Counted from the first letter of the stretch, positions 15,277 through 23,732 are shown. The stretch: 64,000 nt of DNA from CAYMCO01 sp964388955 (GCA_964388955.1 CAYMCO010000025.1:1-64000); one strand, 5' to 3'. Numbers and translations are program-made. Notes: generated by a model from the letters alone, not told the origin.

Positions 15277-16367
15277 GCGCCCCGGCGACCTGGTTCCCGG
15301 ATCGTCCCGACCCGGATCTGCGGGCGCTGCCCAAGTGCAACCTGCATTCCCACCTGGAGGGATCGATCCGCCCGGCGACGTTCTTGGACCTGGCGCGGGA
15401 GCGGGGGCTGAACCTCGGGGTCGGGCAAGAGGGGGTCGGCGCCCTGCTGCAGGTCGATGGAAGCGAGACCGGCCTGGTGGACTACCTCGAAAAGATCAGC
15501 GCCGGCTATCAGGTGCTGACGACCCCCTCGGCGCTGCGCCGGGTGGCCTTCGAGGCCGCCGAGGACGCCGCCCGCGACGGGGTGCTCTACTTCGAGCTGC
15601 GGGCCGGGCCGCTGACCCATGTCAATAAAGGGCTCAGCGTGCACCAAGCCATTGATGCGATCCTGGCCGGGCTGCAGCATGCGGAGGCCGCCTACGGGAT
15701 CATCTGCCGGTTGATCATCGCCGCCCTGCGCCACCACGAGCCGGCCGACAATGTGGCTCTGGCGCAGGCGGTCGTCGAGCATCGCGACGATGGTGTCGTG
15801 GGATTCGACCTGGCCGGCGACGAGGCGGGGTACGCGGCGAGCTCGCACGCCGATGCTTTTGCGGTGGCGCGCCGCGGCGGGCTCGGGATCACCGTGCATG
15901 CCGGCGAGGCGGGTGGTGCCGAGAACGTGCGCTACGCGGTCGAGGCGCTCGGCGCCGGCCGGATCGGCCATGGGGTTCGCAGCGCGGGCTCGCCGGCGGT
16001 GATGAGGTTGCTCCAGGAGCGCGGGGTCACGCTCGAGGTGTGCCCGACGAGCAACGTGCACACCCGGACGGTCGCGAGCCTGGCGGCCCACCCGGTGCGC
16101 CGGCTATTCGACGCAGGGGTCCGGATGACGATCGGCGACGACGACCCGGTGACCTCGGACACCTCGGTCTCCAAAGAGCTGACGCTCCTGCGGGATGTGT
16201 TCGGCTTCGAGGCTGCCGAGATTGTCCGGATCCAGAAGATGGGCCTGGAGGCCGCCTTTGGCCTGGACGGCGGCCGGCGGAGGAGGATCATGGCGGCGCT
16301 CGAGGCGCACGTCTTGGCATCGGAGCCGGGGGCGGGCGAACGGGTGGAGCCGAGAAGTGACGCATGA
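15273..16367 (+). CDS. Adenosine deaminase family amidohydrolase
   Basis: 364 aa from the TTG at 15273, which overlaps the upstream stop. A longer reading frame exists, but the conserved region begins here (DLRALPKCNLHSHLEGSIRP). Zn-binding and catalytic motifs are intact: H25/H27 in LHSHLEG, HAGE at 209-212, GRIGHGVRS, CPTSN, and the tandem Asp in IGDDDP. The TIM-barrel enzyme deaminates a purine nucleoside or related aminopurine; true adenosine specificity is inferred. It ends in an ATGA overlap with the ABC ATPase gene, linking purine deamination with uptake in one transcript. Confidence 0.88.
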   Translation: MSAPATWFPDRPDPDLRALPKCNLHSHLEGSIRPATFLDLARERGLNLGVGQEGVGALLQVDGSETGLVDYLEKISAGYQVLTTPSALRRVAFEAAEDAARDGVLYFELRAGPLTHVNKGLSVHQAIDAILAGLQHAEAAYGIICRLIIAALRHHEPADNVALAQAVVEHRDDGVVGFDLAGDEAGYAASSHADAFAVARRGGLGITVHAGEAGGAENVRYAVEALGAGRIGHGVRSAGSPAVMRLLQERGVTLEVCPTSNVHTRTVASLAAHPVRRLFDAGVRMTIGDDDPVTSDTSVSKELTLLRDVFGFEAAEIVRIQKMGLEAAFGLDGGRRRRIMAALEAHVLASEPGAGERVEPRSDA

Positions 16368-17164
16368 AACCACATGAGGGCATCGAGATTACCCACCTCA
16401 GCAAGGTCTTCGGCGGCGAACGCCAGGTCGAGGCCCTGCGGGACATCAACCTGCAGGTTGACCCCGGCGAATTCCTGGTCCTGGTCGGGCCATCCGGCTG
16501 CGGCAAGTCGACCCTGCTGCGGCTGATCGCCGGGCTGCTCGAACCGACCAGCGGGGAGATCGCCGTCGGCGGCAAGAGCCCCAAGCGGGCGCAGGCGGAC
16601 GTCGACCTCGGTTTCGTGTTCCAGGACCCGGTGCTCTTCCCCTGGCTGAAGGTGATCGACAACGTCGAGCTGCCGGACCGGATCCTCGGATCGCGCAACC
16701 CGCTCAAGGATCAAGATCCGGGCGCCTACGCCCGGCAGCTGCTGGCGGATGTCGGGCTGACCGGCTTCGAAGCGAGTTACCCGGAGCAGCTCTCCGGTGG
16801 GATGAAGCAGCGGGTAGCGCTGGCACGCAGCCTGGTGTACCAACCGTCGATCCTGCTGATGGACGAGCCGTTCGGAGCCCTGGATGAGTTTACGCGGGAC
16901 AAGCTCAACATGCTGCTGCTGCAGATCTGGGACAAGATCGGAGCAACGGTGATCTTCGTCACACACAGCATCCAGGAGGCGGTGTTCCTGGCCGACCGGG
17001 TGGTGGTGCTGACCCCGCGGCCGGGGCAGGTCGCTCGGGTGGCGCAGGTCCCATACGGCCGGCCGCGCGAGTTCGACATCCGCTACCAGGAGCCGTTCGT
17101 CGAGCTGGTGGCCGAGCTGCGCCACTTGCTGACCGGGGATTCTGAAGAGCAGGTGAGCACATGA
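16364..17164 (+). CDS. ABC transporter ATP-binding protein (SsuB/TauB type)
   Basis: 266 aa. Walker A GPSGCGKST (42-50), Q-loop Q87 (FVFQDP), signature LSGGM (143-147), Walker B LLMDEP (164-169) followed by FGALDE, and the H-loop in FVTHSIQEA. This is the single-domain nitrate/sulfonate/taurine-type importer ATPase, which binds the cytoplasmic face of the permease encoded next. The gene overlaps the deaminase stop and the permease start by ATGA at both ends, so stoichiometric synthesis is likely. Confidence 0.92.
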   Translation: MKPHEGIEITHLSKVFGGERQVEALRDINLQVDPGEFLVLVGPSGCGKSTLLRLIAGLLEPTSGEIAVGGKSPKRAQADVDLGFVFQDPVLFPWLKVIDNVELPDRILGSRNPLKDQDPGAYARQLLADVGLTGFEASYPEQLSGGMKQRVALARSLVYQPSILLMDEPFGALDEFTRDKLNMLLLQIWDKIGATVIFVTHSIQEAVFLADRVVVLTPRPGQVARVAQVPYGRPREFDIRYQEPFVELVAELRHLLTGDSEEQVST

Positions 17165-17979
17165 CCGGCAACCTGGGGCAGACGGCGCGCGGTGGCGGAA
17201 GCTTGCGTGAGCGGTTTGGCGGGGCGCTGCGAGAATGGGTGCCGGCCATCCTGCTTTTCCTGGGGATCATCGCCGCCTGGCAGTTGATCGACCTGCTGGC
17301 CGGCGTGCCCGCGTACGTGCTGCCGTCGCCGGCCGAGATCCTCGCCGAGATCCAAGAGCGGTTCCTGTCCCTGTTCCGCGAGCTGGGCTGGACGATGCTG
17401 GAAGCGGTGATGGGCTTCCTGCTCGGCAGCGCGGTCGCCTTCCTGACCGCGGTGTTGTTCGTGCACGTGCGCTTTATCGAGCGGGCCGCCTACCCATGGG
17501 CGATCGTGCTCAACACCATCCCGATCGTGGCCATCGCCCCGCTGCTGACGATTTGGATGGGGTTCGGGCTGGCGCCGAAGACCGCCATCGCGGCCATCAT
17601 CTGCTTCTTCCCGATGCTGGTGAACTCGACGCGCGGGCTGCGCTCGGTGTCACCGCAGGCGCTCGAGCTGATGCGGGTCCTGTCCGCTTCGAAGTGGGAC
17701 GTGCTGGTCCGGGTGCGGCTGCCGTCGTCGCTGCCGTATGTGTTTTCCGGCTTGAAGGTGGCGAGCACGCTGAGCGTGATCGGCGCCATCGTCGCCGAGT
17801 TCACCGGCGCCGACCGCGGGATCGGCTACCTGGTGATGGCGGCCAGCTACCGGATCGACACCAAGCTGATGTTCGCCGGCATCGCCTATTCCTCGGCGGC
17901 GGGCATTCTGTTCTTCAACCTGGTCTCGGGGCTGGAGCGGCTGCTGCTCTACTGGCCGGGGGCGAGGTTGGAGGAGTAG
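17161..17979 (+). CDS. ABC transporter permease (SsuC/NrtB type)
   Basis: 272 aa with about six hydrophobic segments. It has the EAA-type cytoplasmic loop seen as ALELMRVLSASKWDVLVRVR, which contacts the ATPase, and the typical start EWVPAILLFLGIIAAWQLID. It is the last gene of the phosphorylase/deaminase/transporter cluster and overlaps the ATPase gene by four bases. Right after its stop the sequence changes to repeat R1 and then to the AT-richer accessory block. Confidence 0.92.
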   Translation: MTGNLGQTARGGGSLRERFGGALREWVPAILLFLGIIAAWQLIDLLAGVPAYVLPSPAEILAEIQERFLSLFRELGWTMLEAVMGFLLGSAVAFLTAVLFVHVRFIERAAYPWAIVLNTIPIVAIAPLLTIWMGFGLAPKTAIAAIICFFPMLVNSTRGLRSVSPQALELMRVLSASKWDVLVRVRLPSSLPYVFSGLKVASTLSVIGAIVAEFTGADRGIGYLVMAASYRIDTKLMFAGIAYSSAAGILFFNLVSGLERLLLYWPGARLEE

Positions 17980-17980
17980 C

Positions 17981-18062
17981 CCCCGGCCCGCTGTCGCATA
18001 TTCCGTGCAGTTTGCGGGGTCGAAGATCCCGCGTAGTGTGCGGGGCAGCAAATAGGTGGGCA
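17981..18062. repeat. Accessory-block repeat R1 (partial)
   Basis: It shares with R2 and R4 the stretch around CTGTCG, followed by two short GC hairpin motifs of the type CCCGC-n-GCGGGG (GATCCCGCGTAGTGTGCGGG) and the end GGCAGCAAATAGGTGGG. It lacks the left arm found in R2-R4. It marks the border between the ABC operon and the accessory block. The 240 bp between it and the next gene hold no supported gene; one small low-complexity ORF there was rejected. Confidence 0.6.
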
Positions 18063-18301
18063 TCCTGCGATCAGATGCGGAATGGGCCCGGAGAAGGAGT
18101 GCGGAGAAGACGAAGAATTCGGCGACAACGGCGATGGCAGGCACGGCGGTCATGGCGGTGGGGGTGTCAGTGGCAATGGGAGGGGATGTGATGGTGACGA
18201 TCGTCGTGATCGGGGTGATGATCATCATTATGATCTCTAATAGCCCATAGTTGGGATCGCGTTCGGAATTAGGCCATTACATCAATTCCAAATTCACCTA
18301 G

Positions 18302-18835
18302 CTATCTGATCAGTTGCGATCTAAACTCACGAAACTCAGCTAGTTTCTCCTCCCTTGATGACCAAGCCTCAACTTCTTCAATATCCACATCATTGCTCTC
18401 AGCGACCATGACAGCTTGCTGAAGGCATTGGCGATCTCCCCAATGATAGAAATGAGCGAGACGAACTTTGACACACGATGTTGGAGAGACGATTTGGAAT
18501 TTGCCCGTATCATATGATCGGAATTCATTGTCAGCTAATGGATCGTCTCCAGCCATTAGAGGTCCAGGCGGAAACTCGACGGAGAACTCAGTCTCAGGAT
18601 GCGTGTAATGCCTGCCAACAGCCGTGAAGCCGATTTCCGTCATTGCCTCGTCTATTTGACTGTGCCTCACATGACATGCATTTACGAAATCGATATCTTT
18701 GGACACATAACGATCGTTGCTGTATATGCGGACAAATGTTCCTCCGGACAAGACAACCTCGATGCCCTTCTTCGCCAAATGGTTGCCAACAAAGGCTGCC
18801 AGCTCTGCCTGTGTCATCTTCGAGACAGATTTCAT
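18302..18835 (-). CDS. Nucleotidyltransferase-fold toxin-like protein (AbiEii/MNT-like)
   Basis: 177 aa. The nucleotidyltransferase signature is seen early: LSGGTFVRIYSN (G31, G32) followed by DIDF (D47, D49), the GG...DxD metal and NTP-binding pattern. Later text (PTSCVKVRLAHFYHWGDRQC) resembles the helical part of AbiEii/Cap17-type nucleotidyltransferases. The start overlaps the preceding wHTH gene by ATGA (18832-18835), the arrangement of type IV-like antitoxin-toxin pairs. The expected role is NMP transfer onto tRNA or protein, blocking growth (inference). AT-richer than the flanking operon. Confidence 0.75.
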   Translation of the reverse strand: MKSVSKMTQAELAAFVGNHLAKKGIEVVLSGGTFVRIYSNDRYVSKDIDFVNACHVRHSQIDEAMTEIGFTAVGRHYTHPETEFSVEFPPGPLMAGDDPLADNEFRSYDTGKFQIVSPTSCVKVRLAHFYHWGDRQCLQQAVMVAESNDVDIEEVEAWSSREEKLAEFREFRSQLIR

Positions 18836-19161
18836 AGTGGTTTCCCCCTTCGCCTTGGTCTGCGACGATCCATAGTCAACCGCTCGATTTTCTCCTTCGC
18901 GTAGAATGAGACCGCCTTTTCTAGTAAAGCCTCCAATTCGTCGAGAAATGCATACTCCGGGTTGAACTGATATACTCTCGTGCGCCCCAGCATTCGGCTT
19001 ACAACTACCCCGCCCGCCTCCAGGCGATCAAGTTGATCTTGGATAGAGGAGAGACCCGAGTCAAAGAATCTGGCGATTTGTCTGGGATAACCCTCATCCC
19101 TTGCCCACAGGAATACCAGCACATTTTCGCGATTTTCGGATCCAATGATAGGCTGCAGCAT
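18832..19161 (-). CDS. Winged-helix DNA-binding protein, probable antitoxin/autoregulator
   Basis: 109 aa from the ATG at 19161. A longer frame reaches 19227 but would cover the operator repeats and the -10 box, so it was rejected. Residues about 10-60 form a winged helix (LVFLWARDEGYPRQIARFF, then LDRLEAGGVVVSRMLGRTRVYQF), and the C-terminus is basic (DRRRPRRRG). The stop overlaps the nucleotidyltransferase start. With the three phased operators in its own leader this looks like an autorepressing antitoxin. Confidence 0.78.
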   Translation of the reverse strand: MLQPIIGSENRENVLVFLWARDEGYPRQIARFFDSGLSSIQDQLDRLEAGGVVVSRMLGRTRVYQFNPEYAFLDELEALLEKAVSFYAKEKIERLTMDRRRPRRRGKPL

Positions 19162-19165
19162 CAAC

Positions 19166-19256
19166 TGACCCCATTTGCCGGTTATATGACCCCAAGTTGT
19201 GGTCATATGACCCCAGTTAAGGGTCATTATAGCATGGAATCACTTCCGGATGTCAG
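19166..19256 (-). promoter_or_regulatory. Promoter with three 21-bp-phased operators for the wHTH/nucleotidyltransferase pair
   Basis: Minus strand: CTGACA (19251-19256), 19-bp spacer, perfect TATAAT (19226-19231). Downstream come the perfect palindrome GGTCATATGACC (19201-19212), the near copy GGTTATATGACC (19180-19191), and a half site TGACC (19166-19170). The TGACC elements start at 19208, 19187 and 19166, exactly 21 bp apart, so on the same helix face. Operators between the -10 and the start codon indicate repression by roadblock or steric exclusion. Confidence 0.75.
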
Positions 19257-19342
19257 ACGGCTTTAAGCTCGCTGGCCGCTGGACCCTGGACCGCGTCCAG
19301 TGTGGGCTGTCCGTCCACGTATGCCTGCGGCCCCCTGGCGGG

Positions 19343-19383
19343 ACCGCCACACCGTCCCGGGCCAGACCGCCACACCGTCCCGG
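19343..19383. repeat. Tandem duplication beside R2
   Basis: The 18-mer ACCGCCACACCGTCCCGG occurs at 19343-19360 and 19366-19383 (23-bp period). It lies in GC-rich non-coding DNA between the toxin-antitoxin promoter and the core of R2. No coding role seen. Confidence 0.7.
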
Positions 19384-19437
19384 TGTCCTGCCGGGAGGGC
19401 AGGCAGCGACCCGGGAACGGGCCGTCTCTAGCTCCGC

Positions 19438-19566
19438 CAACCTTCCCCATCATACATCTTGGCTTGGATTTCGCCCCGCATCCCCGGTCCACTGTCGCAG
19501 ATCCCGCGTGCTTTGCGGGGTCCAAGATCGCGCGTGGTTTGGGGGGCAACGAATGGTTACGCCGCC
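19438..19566. repeat. Accessory-block repeat R2
   Basis: It contains ATACATCTTGG, the left arm TTCGCCCCGCA (19470-19480), CCCCGGTCCACTGTCG, two CCCGC/GCGGGG hairpin motifs, and the right arm GGGGGGCAACGAAT (19541-19554). The arms are inverted copies with a three-base excess (CAA) on one side. It lies 27 bp downstream of the HNH gene stop. A further match to R4 (GACGGCTTTAAGCTCGCTGG near 19256, versus AACGGATATAAGCTCAGCG) suggests that the element was once joined to that segment and later split by about 170 bp of GC-rich DNA. Confidence 0.7.
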
Positions 19567-19593
19567 CATGATTGGCGCAATGATGTCACAAGA

Positions 19594-20289
19594 TTAGGTG
19601 GATTCGAGACCCCATTTCTCCACACAATGATGGGCAATCCACCACATGACATCATAAGCTTGATCCAAAGGGTTGCGAGGAACGTTCATAGCGATCTGGA
19701 GAATATCGTCCTTTGTCAGGTTTTGACATCGGCGATAATAGGTGAAAAATGCCTCGGCTTCTAGGTTGTGCTGTCGTGGATCTTCCAGCATTTTCTCCCA
19801 GCACTCAAAGAGTGTTCTTCGCCTTTTCTCGGCAACCCTCTTGAGTCCTTGGAGATTGTCGCCTTTCGCTATCGCCTGGAAAACGGGAGAGGGATGAACG
19901 GCACGCAGGTACTTCTTCTTCAGATTGCAGTCTTTGCATGAGGCGACGAGATTACCAATAATTGTCGGGCCGCCTTTGCTGAATGGATGGACATGGTCAA
20001 TATGCATCTCGTCTTCCCTCATCAATGGCTTACCGCAATATCTGCACCTTCTTCGATCTCTTGTAGCAACGGCATCTCGCAGCTGTTGTGAAACTTGCGC
20101 GCGCTTGGCTTTCTCTTCCGCAAGGTCTCGACTCCAAGCCAGCATCTCTTCGGTGCTTATGTTCTTCTGAAACCTACTCCACTCCCGATCGAGTTCCTTC
20201 TTCCAATGCAAAAACGCGTGGAACATCTCGCGATCTACATCGGAATAATCATCCGGAGTTGTGCCACCCTGAAGGACCATCTTCCTCAT
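19594..20289 (-). CDS. HNH endonuclease family protein
   Basis: 231 aa from the ATG at 20289, which has AGGGAG upstream; a 13-codon longer start has none. The HNH/zinc module spans residues about 80-125: CRYC (C82, C85), MHIDHVHPFSKGG (H96, H99), NLV (N113) and CKDC (C118, C121), all intact. The N-terminal 70 residues are charged and helical, and the C-terminal 100 are unassigned, so the target is unknown. Likely a nicking or cleaving nuclease of a mobile or defence function. R2 follows immediately. Next gene upstream is the pentapeptide membrane protein, 120 bp away. Confidence 0.8.
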   Translation of the reverse strand: MRKMVLQGGTTPDDYSDVDREMFHAFLHWKKELDREWSRFQKNISTEEMLAWSRDLAEEKAKRAQVSQQLRDAVATRDRRRCRYCGKPLMREDEMHIDHVHPFSKGGPTIIGNLVASCKDCNLKKKYLRAVHPSPVFQAIAKGDNLQGLKRVAEKRRRTLFECWEKMLEDPRQHNLEAEAFFTYYRRCQNLTKDDILQIAMNVPRNPLDQAYDVMWWIAHHCVEKWGLEST

Positions 20290-20409
20290 TTCATTACTCC
20301 CTGAAGACGAGCATGTCTTGCATTTCAAGATTATGGGAGGGTGTGCAAAAGGACGGGAGGTAGGCCAGTGGGATTCGGACGCCCTCTTGAGTGGGTTGGC
20401 GATTCACAT

Positions 20410-21237
20410 TCAGTGAAGGTGCCAATCATCATATTCAGGGCGATGATTGCGCAGATCCATTGAGCGCCAGAATTCATCCCACGGCATGCTATACCACTTT
20501 GATAGGGCGGTCGCATCATCCATGTTGACGCCATCCAGTATTGCCTCACGAATATCGCCGTCCAGTTGGAAACGGCCATCATATACCGTGCCGTCAGGCA
20601 GTACGCTTCCTCTGAGAGAATAGGCGCGCCTTAGTTGATCTCGGGTGACCCTTGCATCCTCCAGATTAGCATACTTGAGATTGGCGTTGCCCAGATCAGC
20701 ACCAACAAGCGTGGCATTCCTAAGATCTGTCTTCCAGAGAGCGGCTCGGCTCAGACTCGCACCGGTCAATTCAGCTCCTCTGAGCTTGGCAGATCGGAGA
20801 GACACACCGTGGAGATCGGCTGAAAGCAGTTGGGCTCCTTCAAGATTGGCACCATCGAGCCAGACCGAACGCAGGGACCCATTTGTGAGATTCCCTTGTT
20901 GGCCCAGTTCACGGGCTGCGCGTAGTGCGATGCCATTATCAGAGCTTGCCATCTCTCGGATGAGTCGCTCCTTTTCCAGTCGGGCTTGGCGCCGTTGGTT
21001 CAAAGCATCGATGATGAAGACAGTGACTGCAATGCTCATCAACTCAGTTGCCAGATTGGCATAAAGGTCGGATATCAACGTTCTCCAAGAGAATCCTCCT
21101 GGATGCTGGAAGGAATAGCCTAATATTAGGGCGACAAACAAGATGGAGAATAACAGTGCGAATGCCGCTACGCGAGAAGTGGTGTGGTCGGACAATACTG
21201 TACGAGTCCTTGCCAAGTGTTCCCTCAATTTCCACAT
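20410..21237 (-). CDS. Membrane-anchored pentapeptide-repeat protein
   Basis: 275 aa. Two membrane segments (about 26-46 VAAFALLFSILFVALILGYS and 62-82) are followed by a charged linker (QRRQARLEKERLIREM). A pentapeptide-repeat quadrilateral helix follows (about 115-205), with A(D/N)LXX units such as ANLEG, ADLHG, AELTG, ADLGN and ANLEDA. The C-terminal 60 residues are unassigned. Pentapeptide domains of this type occur in stress and phage-defence effectors, sometimes as membrane-disrupting parts, but here the function is not shown. It lies within the one-direction accessory block. Confidence 0.8.
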   Translation of the reverse strand: MWKLREHLARTRTVLSDHTTSRVAAFALLFSILFVALILGYSFQHPGGFSWRTLISDLYANLATELMSIAVTVFIIDALNQRRQARLEKERLIREMASSDNGIALRAARELGQQGNLTNGSLRSVWLDGANLEGAQLLSADLHGVSLRSAKLRGAELTGASLSRAALWKTDLRNATLVGADLGNANLKYANLEDARVTRDQLRRAYSLRGSVLPDGTVYDGRFQLDGDIREAILDGVNMDDATALSKWYSMPWDEFWRSMDLRNHRPEYDDWHLH

Positions 21238-21380
21238 ATGTAGCCCTTAGCATTTCACAGTGGACAGGTCGTGCAGTAGCCCTTCATTACGTCGCGTCTG
21301 ATCCCATGCCTGCAAATCGCGCCGGAACCCGGGTCATAGGCAACGAACGGAGAGGCGGCATCTCTTCAATCACATTGGTC

Positions 21381-22508
21381 TCAAACGAGGCTCTCGCACG
21401 TGATTCCGCTGATAATCACAGCGGGCGTCGAGATTGCCTTACCGATATGATCATCCTCGAAATGGGCAGTCAGGATAATTCTTGCAAGCGCTCTTGGGGC
21501 ATTGTCAACGTTTATGCTCAAGAGATCAAACCTATAGCGGCTGTCGTGGGAAAGCCAAGCGGGGCGGGCCTTTTCAGTATCTATCTCTTCAACTAGATTC
21601 ACACTGTTCCCAAAGGCCCACTCGCGGATGTTCTGACCAAGGACCAACTCGATCCTTTGATTATCGCCTGACGCAAACTCAAGCTCCAGAAATCCAATTC
21701 GCTTGTTTAGGAACGCGACACCCTCATGTTCACGGTATCCATGACCTGCCGAGAGCAGGAAATGAATCTTCATGATCCTATTTGCCTTAGCTTTGACAGC
21801 TTTCCTTGAAGGGCTGTTCAGTTGTGAGGGTTGAGCAGTCAAGACCCTATGGCCACTTATCCTCTGGGTCTCATCTGCAACTGGCCATAGAAAGAATGGA
21901 ATACCGTAGATGACAGTTATTCCCATTGGAGTAAGAGGGAATTTATATGTCTGGGAAGGATCTGACTCCGGTATCCTGACGATTGAGAACCGCCCTGGTT
22001 TGAAAGGTGGCGAGAATCTAACCAACTTGGTATCCGGTATTGGAGGTTCTCCGAGATCTTTGCGTAGCAAATCACCGATTGAATTGTCGGATGGGACATC
22101 CTTGCCAGGGGTGATACTGGAAGCGCCCGCAAGCCTCCGAAGGAAATAGGATCGGTTGAGAACGAACAGTAAGGTGCCTAGAGAGAGAATGCCCAAAGAC
22201 AGGAGTGTCGAAGACGATAATTGAAGAACATAATAGGCGAGGGAGATTATCAGTATTATGCTCACAGAGAGTTGCCAGTTATCGATCAGGAGCCCACCCA
22301 CGTAACTCCACGCGCCACGAATCCTACTTGAGCCGACCGTTAGGAGGGTCAACAACAAAAATGCAACCAAGACAGTAAGAGACGAAGGGATAGGCAATGG
22401 GCTATTGGTGTAGAGGCCATAGGACCAAACCACAATTCCTACGATAGCGCTGCTTATTAGAGTGCCAATTGCTTGCTCGGCAATATTCCTCCAGTTCAAC
22501 CCAAACAT
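21381..22508 (-). CDS. Unknown membrane protein with C-terminal beta-rich domain
   Basis: 375 aa, not recognised. Four hydrophobic segments lie in the first 125 residues (AIGTLISSAIVGIVVWSYG; LTVLVAFLLLTLLTVG; LSVSIILIISLAYYVLQL; LLSLGILSLGTLLFVL). A soluble part of about 240 residues follows, with alternating hydrophobic strands (FSPPFKPGRFSIVRI, IELVLGQ, RYRFDLLSINV), probably cytoplasmic. Membrane-plus-sensor layouts are frequent in defence islands, but nothing in the sequence proves this role. AT-rich like its neighbours. Confidence 0.65.
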   Translation of the reverse strand: MFGLNWRNIAEQAIGTLISSAIVGIVVWSYGLYTNSPLPIPSSLTVLVAFLLLTLLTVGSSRIRGAWSYVGGLLIDNWQLSVSIILIISLAYYVLQLSSSTLLSLGILSLGTLLFVLNRSYFLRRLAGASSITPGKDVPSDNSIGDLLRKDLGEPPIPDTKLVRFSPPFKPGRFSIVRIPESDPSQTYKFPLTPMGITVIYGIPFFLWPVADETQRISGHRVLTAQPSQLNSPSRKAVKAKANRIMKIHFLLSAGHGYREHEGVAFLNKRIGFLELEFASGDNQRIELVLGQNIREWAFGNSVNLVEEIDTEKARPAWLSHDSRYRFDLLSINVDNAPRALARIILTAHFEDDHIGKAISTPAVIISGITCESLV

Positions 22509-22721
22509 TGGTTATGGCCTCCCATGAGCAAATGTCTAGGAAGGAGATTCCGCATAACACCCTTGTGCTGATCGGCCGGCGCCGTGGTCTATGCTGGCCT
22601 TGGACTATCGCGAGCATACAGCAAACTAGCCAAACTCGCCCCAGATCGCCAGTCCGACGCGGCGAGATGTTGGCCATATTTCCCGCAATGTGTCAGGTCG
22701 CCCCAATTCATCCTGGCTATG

Positions 22722-23618
22722 TCAGACGAATTGAAGGAGTAATTCCTGAGTGAGCTCGCGGGCGGGGTCGTCCAAGGGTCGATTGTCAGAATCGAGAAAC
22801 CTAGGGCGAAACCTTGCAAGCCTCTTGGCCATCACCCGGATTGCATCCCCGTTGTTGTCAATCAGGATGTAGGTTCGCTTGTTCTTGGCCGCTGCCTCTC
22901 CGAGGGTGCCGCTTCCAGCAAAGAAATCCAGCAGGATCTCTCCAGGTTTCGAATGGATCTTGACTATCCTCTCAACGACGCCGAGCGGCTTCTGGGTGGC
23001 GTAACCAGTCTTTTCTCGGCCGGTAGTAGGAACTATAGTGTGCCACCACACATCAGTGGGTGTCTTCCCCCGGTCAGCCTTTTCATTGCTGACAAGCCCC
23101 GGGGCCATGTATGGAATCCTGTCCATATCTTCGTAATTGAACGTATAGTTTGACGGATCTTTAGCGTACCAGAGGATGTTGTCGTGCTTGGCTGGCCATC
23201 GTGATCTCGAACGGCCACCATAGTCATACGCCCAAATGATCTCGTTCATGAACGAGTCACGACCAAAGATGCGGTCGAGGAGAACCTTGCAGTAGTGGAC
23301 CTCTCGATAATCTATATGGAGGAAGAAGCTACCGTCCGGGGCCAAGAGTCGGTGCGCCTCAGAGAGGCGAGGCGCAAGGAACGAGAGGTAGTCATCGAAT
23401 ACATCATCAAAACCGAAAGTATCGGTCTCCTTTGTTCGATACAATTCGCCCGAGAATCCCCTTCTGTCCCCGTTCTCAGGATCCTTCACGATCTCTATCC
23501 GTCTCCTCTCCTGGCGTCTTCCGGTGTTGAATGGGGGATCAATGTATATGAGGTTTACGGATTGGGATCGCATTTTTCTTAGGATCGGCAAGTTATCTCC
23601 GAATAATATCTCGTTCAC
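22722..23618 (-). CDS. Site-specific DNA methyltransferase (N6-adenine/N4-cytosine, beta class)
   Basis: 298 aa from the GTG at 23618, preceded by GGGGAGG; the longer frame to 23738 lacks conserved sequence. Motif IV DPPF (27-30) comes before the SAM-binding motif I DFFAGSGT (231-238), the beta-class order, with the usual YATQKP (206-211) just before. Conserved context (IDPPFNTG, FLHIDYREVHYCKVLLD, NEIIWAYDYGG) resembles solitary or type III-like modification enzymes. No restriction subunit is adjacent, though an HNH protein lies 2.4 kb away and a caspase-like gene directly precedes it in transcription order. Recognition sequence unknown. Confidence 0.88.
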   Translation of the reverse strand: MNEILFGDNLPILRKMRSQSVNLIYIDPPFNTGRRQERRRIEIVKDPENGDRRGFSGELYRTKETDTFGFDDVFDDYLSFLAPRLSEAHRLLAPDGSFFLHIDYREVHYCKVLLDRIFGRDSFMNEIIWAYDYGGRSRSRWPAKHDNILWYAKDPSNYTFNYEDMDRIPYMAPGLVSNEKADRGKTPTDVWWHTIVPTTGREKTGYATQKPLGVVERIVKIHSKPGEILLDFFAGSGTLGEAAAKNKRTYILIDNNGDAIRVMAKRLARFRPRFLDSDNRPLDDPARELTQELLLQFV

Positions 23619-23707
23619 GACCGCCTCCCCGTTTGATAGGCATCGCTCTTTCTTGCATTGAGATCCAAGCACCGGATTCACCCTGCAAATTGCGGAGTGG
23701 GAGAGCA

Positions 23708-23732
23708 ATGCGAGATATCTGCATTCTCGCAT
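23708..23732. promoter_or_regulatory. Inverted repeat upstream of the methyltransferase
   Basis: ATGCGAGA-N9-TCTCGCAT is a perfect 8-bp inverted repeat 90 bp before the methyltransferase GTG, in the gap after the caspase gene. It could be an operator or an RNA hairpin; nothing more can be said from the sequence. Confidence 0.4.

Noticed and set aside
18056..18250. 64-aa plus-strand hydrophobic ORF next to R1
   Set aside because: Low-complexity Val, Met and Ile run from a repetitive GTGATG-rich stretch, starting inside R1; no Shine-Dalgarno sequence.
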